NCBI GenBank assembly: GCA_028865235.1
Contig: CP114561.1
Location: 2,562,001-2,626,000 of the forward strand
DNA from: Candidatus Manganitrophus sp.
Lineage (GTDB): Bacteria; Nitrospirota; Nitrospiria; SBBL01; Manganitrophaceae
Length of the DNA: 64,000 nucleotides
Reading direction: 5' to 3'
Shown here piece after piece: positions 60,214 to 64,000 of this stretch. A model generated the notes under the pieces. That model did no database searches. It was given only the letters and a program-made list of their open reading frames with translations, and was not told where the DNA came from. The number at the start of each line of letters is the position of its first letter. Position 1 is the first letter of the stretch. The translations under genes and the position numbers were made by a program.

Positions 60214-61096
60214 AGAGAAGATTAAAATTTGCGATGAATTTTATGACATCATGCCTCCCGAGTATCGCGAGCTGGTTGACAGCGCGACGTATGGCAAAGA
60301 GGGACGCGGCTGGAAAGATGTCGGGGTGGCCAAAGAGCTGATCGAAGAGCATTCGCTCTGTGCGGGATGTCCGGAGTCGATCGCTTTCCGGTATGTTTTG
60401 GCCTGTCTTCCGAACCCGGAAGATACCGTGATGGTCGGCTCTACCGGCTGCACCAGCTTGGTCTTCCCCCATGTGGCCGTTCACAATATTCACTCCTTGT
60501 TTGGAAACCAAAACGCCGTCGCCTCAGGTCTAAAGCGCGCCCTTGCTCACCGCTTTCCCGGAAAGATAAAGGATGTGGTGGTTCTGGCTGGTGACGGCGC
60601 CACGGTCGATATCGGTCTCGATATGACCCTTCAGTCATGGTTCCGTCAGGAGAAGTTCGTGACGATCTGCTTCGACAATGAGCTTTATGCCAATACGGGC
60701 GGTCAGGAAAGCGGACTGATGCAGAAGGGATTCGTCTCCAAGATGGCTCCCGCCGGAAAGAAATTTGACAAGGTGAAGCTGCCGGAGATTGCCCAGGAGT
60801 CGGGCTGTCACTACGTCGCGACCCTCACCGTCAGCAAGCCGAATCGGGTGGAGAAGGCGATTCGCCAAGCGGTCCTGATTGCACGCGAAGTCGGCCCCAC
60901 CTATATTCAGCTTTACACGCCGTGTATCCTCGAGATTGGAAAGCAGGCGATGGAAGGGCTCCAGGAGATGAGAGACTCCGAAGGTCCCAATGAGCGGTTC
61001 GCCTTCAAAGAGTATATCTCCGAGGAAGCGAAAGCCTACTTGGCAAGTTTGGAGAAGGAAAAGAAACCCGCGGCGATCTCGTCGACCCAAGCATAA
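60206..61096 (+). CDS. 2-oxoacid:ferredoxin oxidoreductase beta subunit
   Basis: 296 aa, GTG start with AAAGGAGGT. EEHSLCAGCPESIAFRYVL holds the C-x2-C that ligates the [4Fe-4S] cluster; VVVLAGDGATVDIGLDMTLQ is the ThDP/Mg motif (G-D-G); ICFDNELYANTGGQESGLM is the following conserved stretch. It binds thiamine diphosphate and passes electrons to ferredoxin. Tightly coupled to the alpha gene. Confidence 0.92.
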   Translation: MGKEKIKICDEFYDIMPPEYRELVDSATYGKEGRGWKDVGVAKELIEEHSLCAGCPESIAFRYVLACLPNPEDTVMVGSTGCTSLVFPHVAVHNIHSLFGNQNAVASGLKRALAHRFPGKIKDVVVLAGDGATVDIGLDMTLQSWFRQEKFVTICFDNELYANTGGQESGLMQKGFVSKMAPAGKKFDKVKLPEIAQESGCHYVATLTVSKPNRVEKAIRQAVLIAREVGPTYIQLYTPCILEIGKQAMEGLQEMRDSEGPNERFAFKEYISEEAKAYLASLEKEKKPAAISSTQA

Positions 61097-61106
61097 GGAG
61101 TCAGCC

Positions 61107-61793
61107 ATGAGAAAGCGCGTTAATATTCGGATGTCCGGTTTGGGGGGTCAGGGAGTGGTGACCTCCGCCCATGTCTTGGCGACGGCGGCTTCCAAAGAGG
61201 GAAAACATGCGATTTCAAATCCCTTCTTTGGCGCTGAAAAGAGAATGGCTCCGGCCGAAAGTTATGTCCGGATCGCCGGCGAGCGGATCTATGATCGGGG
61301 CGAGTTGGTTTATCCCGACGTGATCATGGTCTTCCATCCCCAGGTGATCACCCTCGGAAAGTGCTACACGATGCCGTTCTACTCGGGAATTAAGGCGGGC
61401 GGTATTTTGATGATCAACTCGGATGAGCCGATTCCTCTGTCTGATGATGATCTCTCCTTCTTGGACAAACAGAATGTTCCTATTTTCACCGTTCCGGCGA
61501 CGACCTTGGCGGTCGAAATTGCGGGGACGGAGTTGGCCACAAACATGGCGATGCTCGGCGCGTTGATGGGAGCGACCCGGATCGTCGCGATGGAAGCGAT
61601 GGAAGCGGCGCTGCAAGATCGGTTCGGCAAGAAGTATGTCGCCTCCGGAGGAACGGCGACGTTGGATGAAGCCATCAAGAAGAAGTTCGCCAAGAAAGAG
61701 CAGCTTTTGGCGAAGAATATGGAAACGATCCGAAAGGGTTTTGATCTCGGTGTCGCCTGGGCTGAAACAATCAAGACCCCTATGTTGGTCTAA
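61107..61793 (+). CDS. 2-oxoacid:ferredoxin oxidoreductase gamma subunit
   Basis: 228 aa, AAGGAG before ATG 61107. Begins VNIRMSGLGGQGVVTSAHVL, the G-x-G-G-Q-G signature of gamma subunits, then NPFFGAEKRMAPAESYVRIA, and NMAMLGALMGATRIVAMEAM near the middle. It stabilises the alpha-beta dimer and contributes to CoA binding. The C-terminal tail (KKKFAKKEQLLAKNMETIRK) is longer than in many POR gamma subunits. Confidence 0.9.
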   Translation: MRKRVNIRMSGLGGQGVVTSAHVLATAASKEGKHAISNPFFGAEKRMAPAESYVRIAGERIYDRGELVYPDVIMVFHPQVITLGKCYTMPFYSGIKAGGILMINSDEPIPLSDDDLSFLDKQNVPIFTVPATTLAVEIAGTELATNMAMLGALMGATRIVAMEAMEAALQDRFGKKYVASGGTATLDEAIKKKFAKKEQLLAKNMETIRKGFDLGVAWAETIKTPMLV

Positions 61794-61816
61794 GGTACAA
61801 CGGAGGAAGTGACTCG

Positions 61817-62029
61817 ATGTATGCAGTTGCAGAAGTAGTTGACGAAGCGTGTGTCGCCCACAAGGGATGCCGGTTGTGTATTATGTACTGCCCGGAAGCC
61901 GATACGATTCTCTTTGATAAAACAAAAAAGGTCGCGGTGGTCGTCGAGCAGCGCTGCAAGGGGTGCGAGCTCTGCGTGGTCGTCTGTTCTGCGGCAAAAC
62001 ACAATGCCATCCGACTTGTGCATCGATAA
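61817..62029 (+). CDS. 2-oxoacid:ferredoxin oxidoreductase delta (ferredoxin-type) subunit
   Basis: 70 aa with GGAGGAAG upstream. Two 4Fe-4S motifs: CVAHKGCRLCIMYCPEA near the N-terminus and CKGCELCVVVCSAAKH near the C-terminus (C-x2-C-x2-C-x3-C with Ser replacing the usual Pro). It takes electrons from the ThDP subunit and passes them to ferredoxin. The five genes end at the terminator at 62046. Confidence 0.9.
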   Translation: MYAVAEVVDEACVAHKGCRLCIMYCPEADTILFDKTKKVAVVVEQRCKGCELCVVVCSAAKHNAIRLVHR

Positions 62030-62045
62030 CGCTTGACCTCGTTTT

Positions 62046-62080
62046 AAAAACCCCATCGTTTCTCAGCGATGGGGTTTTTT
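62046..62080 (+). terminator. Rho-independent terminator of the oxidoreductase operon
   Basis: AAAAACCCCATCG and CGATGGGGTTTTTT form a perfect stem with loop TTTCTCAG and a T6 tail. Confidence 0.85.
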
Positions 62081-62135
62081 GTTATATTTTGTTATAATGC
62101 GCCTTTCAGCTTTTTTAAACGAATCAGGAGGAACT

Positions 62136-62396
62136 ATGTCGAGCAAAGTCAAGGAATCGTTGGCCAATGTGATCGGGGCGATGGAGCTTTTGAATAAAAA
62201 TTTCGAGGATCAAATAGAAACGCTCCGGCAGAACGGAAAAGACGAGGAAGAGCTGCAGAAACTCGTCAAAGGCGCCATGGCGATGAAAGATGCCAGCGGA
62301 ATCTACCTATCCTGGGCCAACCATTTCATCGAGCGGCTGATTCAAACGGAAGGGATGGAGCAGGAAGACGAGGAATCGATCATCGTCGAGGAATAA
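62136..62396 (+). CDS. Small helical protein of unknown function
   Basis: 86 aa with CAGGAGGAACT before the ATG and a TATAAT box 40 bp upstream. Begins MSSKVKESLANVIGAMELLN and ends EQEDEESIIVEE; mostly amphipathic helix with an acidic tail. No family recognised. It precedes the roadblock and MglA genes in the same direction, perhaps as part of that module. Confidence 0.65.
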   Translation: MSSKVKESLANVIGAMELLNKNFEDQIETLRQNGKDEEELQKLVKGAMAMKDASGIYLSWANHFIERLIQTEGMEQEDEESIIVEE

Positions 62397-62455
62397 ACTT
62401 TCCTTAAGGAATTTGGTCAGCCTTCCTCTTTCCCATCAAAAATCGCCTATCAACA

Positions 62456-62484
62456 TTGCGCAAAAGTGGACTCCGTGGTATAAA
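62456..62484 (+). promoter_or_regulatory. Promoter of the roadblock gene
   Basis: TTGCGC, 17-base spacer, TATAAA, about 40 bases before the ATG at 62526. Confidence 0.45.
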
Positions 62485-62525
62485 ATAATGTGTTCGGAGA
62501 AGCGCACCCCGCCCAGGATAGGTCG

Positions 62526-63017
62526 ATGCCCGATTCCGGTTTGGTCATGTACGAGGAAGAGTTTAAGCAGGTTGATGCGGAGCTCTCAAAGCTGCATCAA
62601 CTGGCGAACGCCAAAGTCACCTTCCTCGTCGATAAAAATGGACAACTCATCGCAAGCGTCGGAGAGACCCAAAATCTCGATACGACGTCGCTTGCCTCCC
62701 TCACGGCGGGAAATATCGCCGCGACGGGGGGAATGGCGAAGCTCCTCGGCGAGAAAGAATTCTCCATCCTCTTCCATGAAGGGGAGAGAGATAATGTCCA
62801 TATCTCCCTGATCGGCGATCGGGTGATTTTGGTGGTTGTCTTCGATCAACGTTCCTCATTGGGTCTGGTTCGATTGCGGGTGAAGAAGAGTTCCGAGGTC
62901 TTCACGCAAATCTTCTCGAAAATTATCGATAAAGTAGAGAAAGAGAAAGAAACCAAAAACAGCAGATCTCCCTTTGCGGAAATTACGGAAGATGACATTG
63001 ACCGGTTGTTCGGGTGA
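62526..63017 (+). CDS. Roadblock/LC7 domain protein (MglB-like)
   Basis: 163 aa. VTFLVDKNGQLIASVGETQN then LASLTAGNIAATGGMAKLLG, ILFHEGERDNVHISLIGDRV and VVFDQRSSLGLVRLRVKKSS, the alpha/beta roadblock fold that acts as GTPase-activating or scaffold partner of MglA-type small GTPases. The C-terminus (ITEDDIDRLFG) is an acidic helix. Start uncertain: 62490, 62526 or 62547. It lies about 90 bp before mglA, so they probably form a pair. Confidence 0.85.
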   Translation: MPDSGLVMYEEEFKQVDAELSKLHQLANAKVTFLVDKNGQLIASVGETQNLDTTSLASLTAGNIAATGGMAKLLGEKEFSILFHEGERDNVHISLIGDRVILVVVFDQRSSLGLVRLRVKKSSEVFTQIFSKIIDKVEKEKETKNSRSPFAEITEDDIDRLFG

Positions 63018-63106
63018 TTTTCCCGTGAGCGCCGTCGGCTCCTCGCGGTGTGTCATCGATCTTCCAACGCGCTGCATCATGACTGATCATTCGTTAAGGA
63101 CTCAGC

Positions 63107-63694
63107 ATGTCGTTTATTAATTACTCGGCCCGTGAGATCAACTGCAAGATCGTCTACTACGGCCCCGGTCTGTGCGGCAAGACCACCAATCTGATTTACA
63201 TCTACAAAAAGACGAATCCCGACAGCAAAGGAAAGATGATCTCGCTTGCCACCGAAACCGAGCGGACCCTCTTCTTCGATTTTCTCCCGTTGGCGCTGGG
63301 AAACATTAAAGGCTTCAAGGTTCGGTTCCACCTCTATACCGTTCCCGGGCAGGTCTTTTACGATGCAAGCCGAAAGCTGATTCTGCGGGGGGTCGATGGG
63401 GTCATCTTCGTCGCCGATTCTCAGGTGGAACGGATGGAAGCAAACATCGAGAGCATGGAAAATCTTCGGAAGAATCTAAAAGACCAGGGGCTGAATCTGG
63501 ACGCCATGCCCTTTATCATCCAATACAATAAACGCGATCTCCCGAATGTGGTCCCCATCGAGGAGCTCAACCGCGTTCTCAATCCCCGGAACGTTCCCTC
63601 CTACGAAGCGGTCGCCGCGACCGGAAAGGGCGTTTTCGACACGCTCAAAGAGCTTGCCAAGCTGGTCATCATGGAATTGAAGAAGAAGTCCTAG
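63107..63694 (+). CDS. mglA: MglA-type small Ras-like GTPase
   Basis: 195 aa. G1 loop [12 protein letters not shown] (P-loop at residues 19-26), G2 region with T in [19 protein letters not shown]3 [15 protein letters not shown] (P-G-Q), G4 QYNKRDLPN and G5 [11 protein letters not shown]. The PGQ in G3 instead of DTAG is typical of MglA. It sets cell polarity, gliding and pilus localisation in Myxococcus; the roadblock protein upstream would be the GAP or scaffold. Its stop overlaps the converging meaB-like gene. Confidence 0.92.
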   Translation: MSFINYSAREINCKIVYYGPGLCGKTTNLIYIYKKTNPDSKGKMISLATETERTLFFDFLPLALGNIKGFKVRFHLYTVPGQVFYDASRKLILRGVDGVIFVADSQVERMEANIESMENLRKNLKDQGLNLDAMPFIIQYNKRDLPNVVPIEELNRVLNPRNVPSYEAVAATGKGVFDTLKELAKLVIMELKKKS

Positions 63695-64000
63695 ATTTTT
63701 CCTTTTTTCATCCAAGATCGAATCAATCCGTACGGATCCCGCTTTCGAAGAAGAATCGCTTCCACCTCCTTCTCGTCGAAAGAAACCTTTAGAACCGATT
63801 TTCCGATCGTCTCCCTTAGAAGGGTCCGAAGCTCCTCGATAATAAAACGCTTCCGCCGCTCGCCTCTTGGCCCGGCGTCGGTCAGCGCTCTTCCGATCTT
63901 GGAGAGAAGAAGCGGGAGGCCTTCCCCCTTCTCCGCAGCGACTTTCACGATCGGCCGATCTGGGATCATCTCCTGAAGTTGGTAAAAGAGTCGGCGCGAC
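63691..64000 (-). CDS. MeaB/ArgK-like GTPase, C-terminal part (runs off the right edge)
   Basis: About 102 C-terminal residues: [58 protein letters not shown], and [20 protein letters not shown] followed by [12 protein letters not shown]. The block V-A-x-x-G-x-G-L-x-x-L, then R-R-x-x-x-x-x-E-E and R-D-P-Y-x-x-x-x-x-W is the C-terminal end of the MeaB/ArgK GTPases that protect adenosylcobalamin-dependent methylmalonyl-CoA mutase. The G domain lies outside the window. The stop codon shares bases with the mglA stop. Confidence 0.65.
   Translation of the reverse strand, partial: SRRLFYQLQEMIPDRPIVKVAAEKGEGLPLLLSKIGRALTDAGPRGERRKRFIIEELRTLLRETIGKSVLKVSFDEKEVEAILLRKRDPYGLIRSWMKKGKI

Overview
The window looks like a piece of a GC-rich chromosome from an autotrophic bacterium, most likely of the phylum Nitrospirota (Nitrospira or Manganitrophaceae-like; this is inference). 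The strongest pointer is a complete five-gene 2-oxoacid:ferredoxin oxidoreductase operon (58.3-62.0 kb), including the small subunit that databases call 'CO dehydrogenase beta subunit family', an arrangement known from reductive TCA cycle organisms such as Hydrogenobacter and Nitrospira. No rRNA, CRISPR array, insertion sequence or intact prophage was seen.

Layout. 0-3 kb: leftward operon of an APC permease, a two-helix protein, a membrane-anchored UspA and two TrkA-N proteins, with a clear promoter. 3.3-9.6 kb: small membrane protein, NDUFA9-like SDR, a phospholipase D-VTT membrane protein, an EEP hydrolase, and a cyclic-nucleotide pair (metallo-beta-lactamase phosphodiesterase-like protein plus TPR/cNMP-binding protein). 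9.8-14.2 kb: hutH, a CbpA-like J protein with its MerR/CbpM partner and a 40-aa membrane peptide, and a beta-barrel. 14.3-20 kb: adenosine-specific kinase, pncB, UDP-xylose synthase, a methyltransferase fragment and two tandem secreted paralogues. 20-30 kb: hybrid sensor kinase, an 809-aa TPR lipoprotein, an HMA-like protein, a DsbA/VKOR pair and an ankyrin protein. 30-32.4 kb: four tRNAs, a cupredoxin, and a DsrE2/TusA pair. 32.5-39.7 kb: cca, ileS-lspA, a TPR protein and rluD. 40-43 kb: three small HTH regulators, ilvE and a CoA-binding protein. 43-54 kb: TMTC-like GT-C/TPR protein, lytic transglycosylase, 2Fe-2S ferredoxin, nth, polyprenyl synthase, glycosyltransferase, YbaK, MsbA-like exporter, comF, vanZ. 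54-58 kb: tadA, two tRNA-Ser, SRP RNA, dnaX-ebfC-recR. 58-64 kb: the oxidoreductase operon, a roadblock/MglA pair, and the end of a meaB-like gene.

A dominant technical feature is that at least 16 genes, including essential ones (ileS, cca) and widely conserved ones (recR, rluD), are interrupted by single-base shifts, nearly always at mononucleotide runs. Joining the frames restores full-length family members. This pattern fits homopolymer errors of a long-read assembly much better than gene decay, so these are annotated as single genes with the frameshift position noted.

The less ordinary biology lies in the S24-type regulator with both catalytic residues replaced, facing an Nlp-like HTH gene that lacks a normal start codon; the J-protein cassette; the TPR-linker-cNMP protein; the tandem glycine-tailed secreted paralogues; a dispersed GTAGGGGC palindrome family; and repeat arrays that flank both tRNA-Ser genes.
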